This document shows, piece after piece, positions 39,601 through 47,816 of a stretch of 64,000 bases of DNA. This DNA comes from Liolophura sinensis (lineage: Eukaryota > Mollusca > Polyplacophora > Chitonida > Chitonidae), in contig NC_088299.1 of assembly GCF_032854445.1 (NCBI RefSeq), positions 19,275,608-19,339,607 on the forward strand, in the 5' to 3' direction. A program made the position numbers and the translations under genes. The notes below the pieces were generated by a model. It ran no database searches and was not told the DNA's origin. It was given only the letters and a program-made list of their open reading frames with translations. Positions within the stretch are counted from its first letter, which is position 1; the number at the start of each line of letters is the position of its first letter.

Positions 39601-42600
39601 TGCTGTACAAAAGTACAGCATTGGATCCAGGATTTCTGGCCACAGGGATCTGCTGTACAAAAGTACAGCATTGGATCCAGGATTTCTGGCCACAGGGATC
39701 TGCTGTACACAAGTACAGCATTGGATCCAGGATTTTTGGCCGCAGGGATCCGCTGTACACAAGTACAGCATTGGGTCCAGAATTTTTGGCCAAGCGCTAT
39801 ACATGAACATTTAGAAGAACTTTTCCAATGAGAAATTAACAAATACGGTGCAAGCATTAGTATCTTTAAAACATTCTGTGTGACACTCACCCTGTGTCAG
39901 GAAAGATTTAATGATTTTTCAGAGGGTTAGAGCTTTTCTCTTTTGTCTCTACAACAGGCTACACTGAGACATACACTGTATTCAGGTCTTTTCACTTACA
40001 CGGTTTACAATCTTGTGATACTGCAGCCTGGCTGATCTCCACATTAAACTTACAGAATGTATTACTTGCGGCCCTTTGTCCTACTGTATTTCACCTCAAG
40101 CTTGGTATGTTAAAAGTGCACTTTTAAAAGCACACCATGACCATAAAATGATACTTTTGGTGCCAGTAATTAAGTTTTCCTAACAAGAAATTAATCAAAC
40201 CTCTTAAGTAGGATTATAAGATGGAAGAATCCCTCAGAATGAAGCAAAATGTGTCACTTGGGAATTGATAAGCTTTATGTAAACTACAGTACAGTCACCT
40301 GATCAAATGAAGCATATATAAACTCAATTATTTTGCTTTATCATTCTCAAAGACACTTTTAAGATTGTGTAAGACAATCTAACGCTGAGCTCCAAATAAA
40401 CTGAAGCCTTAAACCATCCTGTCAAACACTCACCCTGCCTCAGAAAACCTGCTATAACTGTTCTGGGGGTGAGGTTTTTCCCAGGTGTCTCTATCACCGG
40501 CGTCTGCAACCTGGCTGATCTGCGCCGCTGAGAGGTCAGACTGGCATAACCCCCCACACTTTCTCGTACCTCTGTTTCTTCTATTCGTCTGCGTTTGCGA
40601 GTTTCCGGTTTTGCAGTCTCGTGAGTTTCCAGAAATTTCTGAATCTACAACATAATTTGGAACATGCAGATGTATGTAAATCCATGTCTGTTTGTGAAAT
40701 TCCAACCTAACTGATCATCTGTGTGCGGAAACCCTCACGGAGAATCCACGCACATGTACATGTGTGGCATTCAATCAACATAATCATTCAATTTTAAAAA
40801 AAATACCTTAAAAAAAATTATAAAGCTTAAAGCAGTGCCCATAATTTCATCATTTAATTTACATGTACCTGAATTTAAAATGGATTTTCAGAGATTCACT
40901 TTGCAGAACTCCACCAGAAACTAGTCCAAACCGTAGTAGTACACAAAGCAGAACTTTGATTCAATGGAAGGTTTTAATGCATATAAAACACATTTTGTGG
41001 ATTCAGTGTTAATAATGTGAGTCTGAGTACACTTGGGCAAAAGATGAAGTCATGAACTGGATAGTTGAGAACCTCTGAACATATTTAAGTTGTTCTTGTG
41101 ACTTTTTTTTTTCATATGAAAGTCCTTGAAGCACATTTTGGTAGTTTTAGTTCACTGCAGTCAAGGAAAGAATAAGGTTTTTGTCAAAAGTGAAGCTCTA
41201 TATACATTACACCGTAACACCAGCAACCTGTGCATGGTTGTGGATGTTTCCCGGGCTCTGCCCGGTTTCCACCCATCGTATAAGTGAAATATTCTTGAGT
41301 ACGGCATAAAACACCAATCAAATAAATCAATAAATATAATTTATTATGGCTTATAAGAGACGTACAACTGAGCAGATTCATTGTTTAAACCTTGTACCTT
41401 GGTAATCCAGGCCTTTAATTTCATCATTAAAATTGATTCCTGCACATCCACTTTGCAGGAATCCACCAGACTTCAGGTGTAGTTTAATGCATTTAAAAGT
41501 AAACAGGTTTTAAGGATACAATGCTAATAGCTTTAATGCTATCACTGTGAAAGTATCAGTCCACTGGCCAAAAGACTTAGATATGAATGGAAAAGCTGTG
41601 AACATCTAAACATTTTAAAATTATTTTGGGGGCCTTTTTTGCTCACGAAAGTCAGATAAGAATCAAGATCCAGCCCAAAGTATAGCTCTACACACATTAC
41701 ATGGCAAAAACATTCAAGAAATATACATGCCTACTGCACCACACAGTGACAGAATGCCTACTGTACCACACAGTGACAGAATGTCTACTGTACCACACAG
41801 TGACAGAATGTCTACTGTACCACACAGTGCAGAATGTCTATTGTACCACAGTGACAGAATGTCTACTGTACCACACAGTGACAGAATGTCTACTGTACCA
41901 CACAGTGACAGAATGTCTACTGTACCACACAGTGCAGAATGTCTACTGTACCACACAGTGACAGAATATCTACTGTACCACACAGTGCAGAATGTCTACT
42001 GTACCACACAATGACAGAATGCCTTCTGTACCACACAGTGCAGAATGTCTACTGCACCACACAGTGGGAGAATGTCTACTGCACCACAGTGACAGAATGT
42101 CTACTGCACCACACAGTGACAGAATGCCTACTGTATCACACAGTGACAGAATGCCTACTGCACCACACAGTGACAGAATGCCTACTGCACCACACAGTGA
42201 CAGAATGCCTACTGTACCACACAGTGACAGAATGTCTACTGTACCACACAGTGACAGAATGCCTACTGTACCACACAGTGCAGAATGCCTATAGTACCAC
42301 ACAGTGACAGAATGTCTACTGTACCACACAGTGACAGAATGTCTACTGTACCACAGTGACAGAATGTCTACTGCACCACACAGTGACATAATGTCTACTG
42401 TACCACACAGTGACAGAATGTCTACTGCACCACACAGTGACAGAATGCCTACTGTACCACACAGTGACAGAATGTCTACTGCACCACACAGTGACAGAAT
42501 GCCTACTGTACCACACAGTGACAGAATGTCTACTGCACCACACAGTGACAGAATGTCTACTGTACCACAGAGTGACAGAATGCCTACTGTACCACAGAGT

Positions 42601-44983
42601 GACAGAATGTCTACTGTACCACACAGTGACAAAATGCCTGCTGCACCACGCAGTGACAAAATGCCTACTGCACCACAAAGTGACAGGATGTCTACTGCAC
42701 CACACAGTGACAAAATGCCTACTGCACCACAAAGTGACAGGATGTCTACTGCACCACACAGTCGCAGAAAGTCTACTGTACCCAGTGACAGAATGTCTAC
42801 TTTACCACACAGTAACAGAATACCAAGTGTACCACACTATACAGAAAGTCTACTGCACCACACAGTGACAGAATGCCAACTGTACCACACAGTGACAGAC
42901 TACCATCTGTACCACATAGTGACAGAATACCAACTGTACCACACAGTGACAGAATGCCTTCTGAACCACATGCTTTGATAAATCATGAGTATATCAGTGC
43001 TACAGACAATTTTTTGTCACAGAGAGTACGGTACTCTCGACTTTGAAAGAGAGGGAGTACATTACTTCCAACTTTCCAAGTATGCGGTACCGCAGAACAC
43101 ATTTTTTCAAATACTCAACACTTCATTATGTCGGGTCACCAGTCATACACTTGGAAAGTGTGAAACTGATCAAGTGAAAGTGGATGGAGAAAACAACTAA
43201 GACGTAAGCCCACATGTGCATAAAGGTATACACAGGCCGACATACAGATATTCTTTCCTTTGTGGTTAGGACTACCTGGTATACAAGTAGAGAGGATTCG
43301 TACAGGTATATACAGGTATCATTTTCAAGGCTAGTTTAAACATACCCTGGTGCAAATTATAGACTATAATTTACTATGGGTTACTATTTTTTTCAGCCAG
43401 TCACTTTCGCCACTCATCAGATTTTATAGTAAATACTATTTTTCTTTAGTCATACTTCCTTAGTGGCCATGACTTTGTAGGTTTCCTTCTGTAATTCGTT
43501 TTTATCTGCCTTGGTGTAGCTGCTAGACTCAGTTTGGTCTCTTCCAGCTACATCTGGAGTTTATCAAACATTACATTTAGAACAATTGCCCTCAAAATAA
43601 TGGATCAGGACTTGGCAGTGTGTATTCAACTTGCAACAATGCTGTTCCCCCCCCCCCCCCCCCCCCATGTAGATTTCTGTCAAGTAATCGTCATACAACT
43701 GTGTTGTTGTTGTTTCACCCAGATGAGGCCGTTTGAAATGAAAGTAAGTGGATTATTTTAATATGAACAATTGCAAACATCTGCTAAACGCCCCAGAAAA
43801 AGTAGATTTTGTATAACGTTTGTATTTTTTCTTAAGTAAATAAATTTGTCGACAAAAACATTCGCATTTTATCGCCATTTCACATAATTGTTCTAAATTT
43901 GCGACAATGGCGAGTGCCAGCGGAAGCCCTGATTAAGGGAGAATTATCAGCGAGCTTCCAATATACAGACTCGGCGGTCAGCAGACAATATTTAAGTTTG
44001 GGACAAACTAAGATTTTCAAGGATTTTGGGGAGTATTTGTCTTTTTTAAGGACTTTCAAGTGCTTGAAAATGAAATTGTATTTTTCAAGCACTTTCAAGG
44101 ACTATGCGCACCCTGGTAGATGTAGGCCTACATATAAACTGGCCAAGAAACATTCTAGAATTAAGTAATTATTTCAGCTCCTCTGCAAGAGGAATGAATT
44201 TGAATGAAATTAATACATTTATTGGGCATCAACCTGTGTGGGGTTTATTTCAGTAAGTCACTCACTGATGCGACAGGTGAATTTTCTTTTACCTGTCTAA
44301 CCATTTCTTGGCCCCACACAAACTTGTTAACAATCTCCACCTTTGGGTCAAAAGATGATGAAATGGTTGTTGATATGTGCTAAATCCAGATGTAGGGGCT
44401 ACATTAGAAGACAAGAATTTATTATTTTGTGCTTTAATTATTGGCAGTATTTGGTATAAATCTGAAGTGTTTCTTCAAAGCGGTTAGTGGGGGCACAGCT
44501 GTAGCCTAGTGTGTCTGAAAACTAACACACGGTGGAGAATGTCGAGCACATGGTTCGCTGTGGAGATTCACTTCTGATTTTGGCAGGGCTGTTTCTATGC
44601 TCTGTTTTAATTTTAGAAGCATATCACCTAATTTTTTAAGTGTATTTACGCCTGAATGCCCCTTATCTGTAGCACTGGCGTGTTAACTTTCTTTCTCAAC
44701 CATGCAGGAGATTCAACACCAGGCAGGTTATCTATTCTCCTGCCAATGATGCCGGCCTTACCGCACTTCTGGGGGTCACATCAGAGAATGAACTCCGTCG
44801 CTTGTTCTTTCTAGAGGTCGAAGGTTGTGGTACAGGGTTTTCCAACACAGGCTTAGTGTTTTGTGTTGACGAAGACTGTCGCAATGATCGTCGGCGTTGG
44901 GCTGAGACTGCATTCTGGGTAACCTTGGCCTCCAGAAGATCTTTGATCAGTGTGCGAGGTGTAATTGTAGAGTCATCTGCCAT
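18546..44983 (-). CDS. CENPT: CENP-T, centromere protein T (complete, 10 coding exons)
   Basis: Inner-kinetochore protein of the CCAN. In known CENP-T the C-terminal histone fold pairs with CENP-W on centromeric DNA, and the N-terminus recruits the NDC80 complex once CDK1 has phosphorylated TP sites. Ten exons with GT/AG borders and matching phases join into 2463 bp (820 residues plus stop). Visible parts: TPRT motifs at residues 8-11 and 133-136, matching the two TPRTLL motifs of the human protein; a Ser/Arg-rich then Asp/Glu-rich disordered centre (about 210-590); histone fold (about 715-785) with helix 2 motif AFADHAGR and helix 3 EEDVELLMKRQG; and a C-terminal extension with YLPLEYKQ. It is longer than the human protein (about 560 residues), mostly through exon 5. 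A 5' UTR intron is likely (acceptor at 45005). Identity is strong; exon borders are read by eye. Confidence 0.92.
18670..20768 (-). other. CENPT intron 9
   Basis: Phase 2 intron, donor AGAG/GTAATG and acceptor TTTCAG. It holds the 43-bp array; 19540-20768 is otherwise unremarkable AT-rich sequence. Confidence 0.85.
18908..19535. repeat. 43-bp tandem array, about 14 copies (CENPT intron 9)
   Basis: The unit begins ACTAATCCACCCTGCCAAAT and ends ATAACATGAG. Central copies are essentially identical and the edge copies diverge, the usual pattern of unequal exchange. Confidence 0.95.
20769..20873 (-). CDS. CENPT: CENPT exon 9 (histone fold helices 2-3)
   Basis: Acceptor TTGTTGTAG/TGCTGA, donor AAGAG/GTAATG; phase 2 in and out. 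It encodes residues 746-779, including TNVTSDLGAFADHAGRVTV, which aligns with the human stretch around EVFAAHAGRKTV. Confidence 0.93.
21031..22150. repeat. 16-bp tandem array, about 70 copies (CENPT intron 8)
   Basis: The unit is ACATGTATCCAATCCT with CCT/TCC/CTT variants. All three plus-strand frames stay open for over 350 codons because the unit lacks stops; this is not coding evidence. Confidence 0.95.
22472..22650 (-). mobile_element. SINE-like family B remnant
   Basis: Plus-strand GTGAGTGAGTGCCCAGGGTT and CATCATATGACGACAAG are the reverse complement of the family B 3' end seen at 8500-8566 and 13865-13936. The 5' part is diverged. Confidence 0.55.
22690..23215. repeat. Diverged 190-200-bp triplication (CENPT intron 8)
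   Basis: GTGAAAACTG ... GACCCAAACA ... CTTAC ... AGTACTGGCT ... TGGCTAAG recurs three times; the GACCCAAAC anchors fall at 22781, 22985 and 23170. The copies are far more diverged than the minisatellites. Confidence 0.6.
23731..23947. repeat. 44-bp tandem repeat, 5 copies (CENPT intron 8)
   Basis: The unit ACCAAGAGGTGGTCCTAAAT ... CAATGACCATATAT. The first four copies are nearly identical and the last is diverged. Confidence 0.95.
23947..24665. repeat. 26-bp tandem array, about 27 copies (CENPT intron 8)
   Basis: Unit GACATACACATGTTGAGGAG plus GGTGGG, with variants (GGTGAAGAGG, GAGGACGG). It follows the 44-bp array without a gap. Confidence 0.95.
24900..25022 (-). CDS. CENPT: CENPT exon 8 (histone fold helix 1)
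   Basis: Acceptor TCCCACAG/ACCTGA, donor AAGAT/GTGAGA; phase 2 in and out. It encodes residues 705-744. The segment LTKGIFSHFLKSNISKDVL is the start of the CENP-T histone fold. Confidence 0.92.
25023..26709 (-). other. CENPT intron 7
   Basis: Donor CCAAG/GTATAA. It carries the 20-bp array. A diverged segment at about 25190-25320 resembles 29895-30020 in intron 6. Confidence 0.8.
26020..26592. repeat. 20-bp tandem array, about 28 copies (CENPT intron 7)
   Basis: The unit is TGCACCCTGCCCATGAAATG. Occasional shortened units contain GACACACC. Long frames across it on the minus strand are by-products of the repeat. Confidence 0.95.
26710..26871 (-). CDS. CENPT: CENPT exon 7
   Basis: Acceptor GCTCTTTAG/GGTCCAG, donor AAACCAAG/GTATAA; phase 2 in and out. 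It encodes residues 651-703, a basic Thr/Pro/Lys-rich linker leading into the histone fold, with TP sites (VKTPNT, MLTPMS). Confidence 0.88.
27095..27725. repeat. 12-bp tandem array, about 52 copies (CENPT intron 6)
   Basis: The unit ACACATCACTGT alternates with ACATCATTGT variants. Both strands give long Tyr/Thr/Ser- or Asp/Val-rich frames because the unit is a multiple of three. Confidence 0.95.
28357..28790. repeat. 36-bp tandem array, 12 copies, almost perfect (CENPT intron 6)
   Basis: The unit TTAATTTGAGAGACTGTCAA ... CCGTGCATA is repeated 12 times. Apart from a G/A choice in CCC(G/A)TGCATA and one T-to-A change the copies are identical, so the array was formed or homogenised recently. 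Confidence 0.97.
30546..30730 (-). CDS. CENPT: CENPT exon 6
   Basis: Acceptor TGTTTCCAG/GATGTA (phase 0), donor TCTCACAG/GTAATT (phase 2). It encodes residues 589-649, a Ser/Asp-rich disordered segment with repeated RLGDS motifs. Support comes from splice sites and phase more than from conservation. Confidence 0.8.
30731..31378 (-). other. CENPT intron 5
   Basis: Phase 0 intron, donor GTACAG/GTATGG. No tandem array is present in it. Confidence 0.8.
31379..32538 (-). CDS. CENPT: CENPT exon 5 (large disordered exon)
   Basis: Acceptor TTTGTTTACAG/TCCAGT (phase 1), donor GTTGTACAG/GTATGG (phase 0). 1160 bp encode residues 203-588. It opens with FDFTLGSIVELEDEKEV, is Ser/Arg-rich in the middle, then strongly Asp/Glu-rich (VEGDDEIEDVENQVDD and following). 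No folded domain is visible, as expected for the linker between the NDC80-binding N-terminus and the histone fold of CENP-T. This exon explains most of the extra length over the human protein. Confidence 0.88.
32539..37596 (-). other. CENPT intron 4
   Basis: Donor AGTG/GTAAGT. About 90% of this 5-kb intron is the 73-bp array. Confidence 0.85.
32695..37203. repeat. 73-bp tandem array, about 60 copies (CENPT intron 4)
   Basis: The unit starts TGATGGAAGGTATTACAACA and ends CATTTGTGTATACCAAAC. Variants include a short form (GGTGATTATACCATCAACC), a form with a 15-bp duplication (CAAGCCAAACAGAACAAGCC) and a CTTTCTTGTCAG form. The last two travel together and recur, so there is higher-order structure. 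Since 73 is not a multiple of three, all three plus-strand frames open in turn; none is a gene. Confidence 0.97.
37597..37673 (-). CDS. CENPT: CENPT exon 4
   Basis: Acceptor GTGTTTCAG/CCCATT (phase 2), donor CACAGTG/GTAAGT (phase 1). It encodes residues 177-201, basic with an RRSPRTM motif. It fits between exons 3 and 5 by phase. Confidence 0.85.
37674..39262 (-). other. CENPT intron 3
   Basis: Donor GACAG/GTAAGG. Around 37930-38078 is a diverged plus-oriented SINE family A 3' end (GTGAAATATTCTTGATTCAT). No tandem array is present; the rest shows nothing notable. Confidence 0.75.
37930..38078 (+). mobile_element. SINE family A relic (CENPT intron 3)
   Basis: Contains GCTCTACGCAGTTTCTTCTC, CACCATAGTGCTGGCAGTTG and AAGTGAAATATTCTTGA followed by an ACCAATAAATA tail. 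It is much diverged from the intact copy at 62658. Confidence 0.55.
39263..39356 (-). CDS. CENPT: CENPT exon 3
   Basis: Acceptor TTTGTTCCAG/CTGTGT (phase 1), donor GAGGACAG/GTAAGG (phase 2). It encodes residues 146-175, Pro/Leu-rich and ending PLLIVED. It follows exon 2 in frame. Confidence 0.87.
39404..39791. repeat. 50-bp tandem array, about 7.8 copies (CENPT intron 2)
   Basis: The unit TACAGCATTGGATCCAGGAT ... GATCTGCTGTACACAAG. Each copy contains a GGATCC site. Confidence 0.96.
39891..40042 (-). pseudogene. Decayed duplicate of CENPT exon 2 (TPRT exon)
   Basis: Minus-strand sequence GAGATCAGCCAGGCTGCAG and GTAGAGACAAAAGAGAAAAG ... TTTCCTGACACAGG/GTGAGTG follows exon 2 (GCAGATCAGCCAGGTTGCAG, ATAGAGACACCTGGGAAAAA ... 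TTTTCTGAGGCAGG/GTGAGTG) up to and past the donor. The frame matching the TPRT region has a TAA, the TPRT codons are lost, and about 60 bp is inserted. Skipping it keeps exon 2 to exon 3 in phase. Confidence 0.65.
40434..40644 (-). CDS. CENPT: CENPT exon 2 (second TPRT motif)
   Basis: Acceptor TATGTTGTAG/ATTCAG (phase 0), donor AGGCAGG/GTGAGT (phase 1). It encodes residues 75-144. It contains basic KRRR, several TP sites and LTPRTVIAGFLRQ at 132-144, matching the second human TPRTLL motif (around T85), an NDC80-binding site when phosphorylated. Confidence 0.92.
40850..41700. repeat. Diverged duplication within CENPT intron 1
   Basis: The segment 40850-41210 (CACTTTGCAGAACTCCACCA ... CTCTATATACATTACA) resembles 41410-41700 (CACTTTGCAGGAATCCACCA ... 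CTCTACACACATTACA) along its length with small gaps. A SINE tail lies between the copies. Confidence 0.6.
41215..41337 (+). mobile_element. SINE family A, 5' truncated (CENPT intron 1)
   Basis: CCCGGGCTCTGCCCGGTTTC to AGTACGGCATAAAACACCAA with an ATCAAATAAATCAATAAATA tail. The tRNA-like head is missing. Confidence 0.8.
41735..42975. repeat. 27-bp tandem array, about 45 copies (CENPT intron 1)
   Basis: Unit CTACTGTACCACACAGTGAC plus AGAATGT, with shorter units that lose ACA or GAC. The single-unit deletions shift frame, so open frames hop across the array; they are not genes. Confidence 0.95.
43985..44114 (-). mobile_element. Possible hAT-type transposon end
   Basis: On the minus strand the segment starts CAGGGTGCGCATAGTCCTTG and runs through CTTGAAAGTGCTTGAAAAAT. 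hAT elements commonly start CAGGGT followed by such CTTGAAA/CTTAAAA-rich sequence. I see no partner end or transposase. Confidence 0.35.
44762..44983 (-). CDS. CENPT: CENPT exon 1 (start codon, first TPRT motif)
   Basis: ATG at 44983-44981 in the context GTCAAAATGG. It encodes residues 1-74; donor AGAAGTGCG/GTAAGG in phase 0. MADDSTITPRTLIKDLLEA aligns with the human N-terminus, placing T8-P9 at the position of the CDK1 site T11. A third TPR (residues 70-72) closes the exon. An acceptor-like TATGTTTTAG at 45005 lies 20 bp upstream, so the 5' UTR is probably split. Confidence 0.92.
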
Positions 44984-45109
44984 TTTGACAGTCTTTTAAA
45001 TGTCCTAAAACATAAACATAATATACAAACCTGATTTAAAATAACATGTTTTCAAACAAACTGAAATCACATGCCAATGGCTGGGTAGGGCTAAGCAGAA
45101 GATTTACTG

Positions 45110-45160
45110 ATTGGTGTTTTATGTTATACCCAAAAATATTTCACTTATACGAAGACAGCT
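45110..45160 (-). mobile_element. SINE family A tail fragment
   Basis: GATTGGTGTTTTATGTTATACCC followed by AATATTTCACTTATACGA on the plus strand, the reverse of a family A 3' end. About 50 bp remain. Confidence 0.6.
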
Positions 45161-45646
45161 TAAACAGAAGAATACTTTATAGTATGATTATCTAGCAACC
45201 ATGATTATGACGTATCCAAATATTTCTCAACCTACTGCACAGTGTAGGTTAACACCATCTCATCAGAAGCTATACATGTTATTGTACCTCATCATATATC
45301 TCAGCATCATTCAATGAATGAACTGATTCATCGCAAAAAATGTTGAATCAATTAGCCAGGTGTAACACTAATATTTAGGTTTACTTTTACAATAACATTA
45401 ATGCATGACTAAAATTTTCCGACAAAAACTCACAGCAAACACTGTGATAAGTCGAAAATTGGACACCCAAACCTCTGACAATGAGTGCCATGTCTACATC
45501 GTCATATTCCGTTTTTGATAAGCAGTGGATGTGCTCAGTGCACTACATTTCTACATCGGCAAAGATATTATCACATTATTGATCCAATTCTATGTCCACT
45601 TTCGTACAGCGAAAAGTCCATTTAACAGTCTATATATAACGCCAAA

Positions 45647-45656
45647 AATATGGCGG
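45647..45656. promoter_or_regulatory. YY1-like motif near the CENPT 5' end
   Basis: AATATGGCGG fits the YY1 consensus core (AAnATGGCGG). It lies about 0.65 kb upstream of the inferred CENPT 5' UTR acceptor, where the first exon and promoter are expected. A possible 5' UTR donor (GTTTCAG/GTACTT) is at 45802. A 35-codon plus-strand frame starts at this ATG, so another gene start is possible. Confidence 0.35.
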
Positions 45657-45719
45657 AGGAATCGGAATCATGTCGTTACGAAACAGGCAACAACAACAAC
45701 AGCCACACGTTACTAACGG

Positions 45720-46000
45720 TGTTGCTGTTAAGCCAGAGAGTACTGTATGCGTTCTGATCGTACATCTTTACTAGAAATCATAAACCATATAATTAAAGTA
45801 CCTGAAACATACATATATCAGCCACAATTTACGTCTTCCTTCCTCCTGCGCTGGACTCACCAAAAGCACGACATTTGAAGTGACATATTTCAAAGCGAGC
45901 GCCAAATCATGGGGTTCATCAAAAGACTAACTTAGCAAAATGTTATCATTACCTTTAAAAGCACGAAACGGACTAGGATGTCGCATAAAAAATTCAGGAT
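45720..46000. other. Intergenic upstream of CENPT
   Basis: Likely part of the CENPT promoter region. No further element is recognised. Confidence 0.35.
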
Positions 46001-46002
46001 TT

Positions 46003-46250
46003 ATATATTTATTTGATTGGTGTTTCAAGAATATTTCACTTATACGACGGCGGCCAGCATTATGATGGGAGGAAACCAGGCAGAGCTCAGAGGAAACGCA
46101 CGGCCATCCGTAGGTCGCTGACCTTCCCACGTACGACCGGAGAGGAAGCCAACATGAGCTGGAAAACTCACAGCGAGCGCATTGGTGAGAGGCTCTTGGG
46201 TCATTGCGCGGCGCTGGCGTGCTAAGCCCCTCGGCCACGGAACTCCTTCC
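46003..46250 (-). mobile_element. SINE family A, near full length
   Basis: TTTGATTGGTGTTTCAAGAA through ACGGCGGCCAGCATTATGAT to the tRNA-like head (GGCCGAGGGGCTTAGCACG on the minus strand). It has lost the ACGCCGTACT segment near its tail. Confidence 0.85.
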
Positions 46251-47105
46251 CATCCCTCAATTTAAATTTCAGGATAGCCGGCCTATTGTTATGCAGTCCA
46301 CTAATGTATTTATATTCGTTCAATCATTCAGCTCGCATCTGTGATCATGTCGGAGTTAATGTAGTAGGCTCTATATGATTATCATAATATCAAACCAGTT
46401 TTTTTTTTTCACTTACGTGGACCGTATACCTTCTATGTACACTCGAAAACTTAAATGAATACACAAATATGACAGGTTCTAAGTGTCCGAAACCCGCACC
46501 CGCGATGGTAGGATTGGAATCTTACGTTATGAGCGTAACTGAAACATTATGAATAATCGACGTTTTAATAATGCTAATGAAATAAATAAATAAATAAATA
46601 AATAAACGATCCGTAACGATCATATCGGCTTTTTAGCTTTGATTGTGATGTTGGCCTGTATATAGAACAACTGATTTTCATCCAACGTTAGGCCTAATCA
46701 ATCCATGCCGTTTGATACTTGTACCATATGTTATAGATTATGCGACTTTACACCTGTCCATGTTATAGCTGCCTGCCAGTAAACGTCATATATACTCATT
46801 TCAGCACATACATTTAGGCGCTACATCACATATATGTCGCACTATATATACAATCTATAGATATAAATAGTTGGGGTTCAACCCCGGCCTTGGACAAGGA
46901 ATTTGTAGTAGAATCCCCCGCTCTCACTGCTACTTGGATGCAGCAAGCCTGTCGACGTCAGCTGCACAAGGACGGCGATCACTATTATATATGGTGAGAG
47001 CAAACGGGGCAGTGTAATGTGAGGCTCCCTGTTATGATGCATCCTTCAGACAACACAACTTCATCACATCACCGGCACGTTGTTACCAGAAAGCACATCG
47101 TGATC
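46251..47105. other. Intergenic, no gene supported
   Basis: Holds an (AAAT)n microsatellite at about 46580-46606 and a tRNA box-B-like GGGGTTCAACCCC at about 46874-46886 with no matching box A. Confidence 0.4.
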
Positions 47106-47107
47106 TA

Positions 47108-47816
47108 TGTCACAGAATATGGTAAGGCTGTGTTTCACCCGTTTATGTAACGGTAAGGCTGTGTGCACCTGCCTATATAATGGTAAGGCTGTGTGCACCT
47201 GCCCATATAATGGTAATACTGTGTGCACCCGCCTGTATAATGGGTAAGGCTGTGTGCACCCGCCTATATAATGGTAAGGCTGTGTGCACCTGTCTGTATA
47301 ATGGTAAGACTGTGTGCACCTGCCCATATAATGATAAGACTGTGTGCACCTGCCTATATAATGGTAAGGCTGTGTGCACCTGCCTATATAATGGTAAGGC
47401 TGTGTGCACCTGTCTGTATAATGGTAAGGCTGGGTGCGCCTACCTATATAATGGTAAGGCTGTATGCACCCGCCTATATAATGGTAAGGCTGTGTGCACC
47501 CGCCTGTATAATGGTAAGACTGTGTGCACCTGCCCATATAATGATAAGACTGTGTGCACCTGCCTATATAATGGTAAGGCTGGGTGCACCTGCCTATATA
47601 ATGGTAAGGCTGTTGTGCACCTGTCTGTATAATGGTAAGGCTGGGTGCGCCTACCTATATAATGGTAAGGCTGTATGCACCCGCCTATATAATGGTAAGG
47701 CTGTGTGCACCCGCCTGTATAATGGTAAGACTGTGTGCACCTGCCCATATAATGATAAGACTGTGTGCATCTGCCTATATAATGGTAAGGCTGTGTGCAC
47801 CTGCCTATATAATGCA
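47108..47816. repeat. 30-bp tandem array, about 24 copies
   Basis: Unit ATATAATGGTAAGGCTGTGT plus GCACCTGCCT. Every copy contains ATGGTAAG, close to the consensus 5' splice site. The unit is a multiple of three, so frames stay open on both strands without meaning. Confidence 0.95.

Larger units (their letters stand above)
39357..40433 (-). other. CENPT intron 2
   Basis: Phase 1 intron, donor AGGCAGG/GTGAGT. It carries the 50-bp array and a decayed copy of exon 2. Confidence 0.85.
40645..44761 (-). other. CENPT intron 1
   Basis: Phase 0 intron, donor AGTGCG/GTAAGG. It contains the 27-bp array, a SINE tail, a diverged internal duplication, a long poly-C tract (about 43647-43666) and a possible hAT end near 44.1 kb. 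Confidence 0.85.

Noticed and set aside
41701-42978. Frames of 90-247 codons (SLCGTVDIL / HTVTECLLY types) on both strands
   Set aside because: A product of the 27-bp array in CENPT intron 1.
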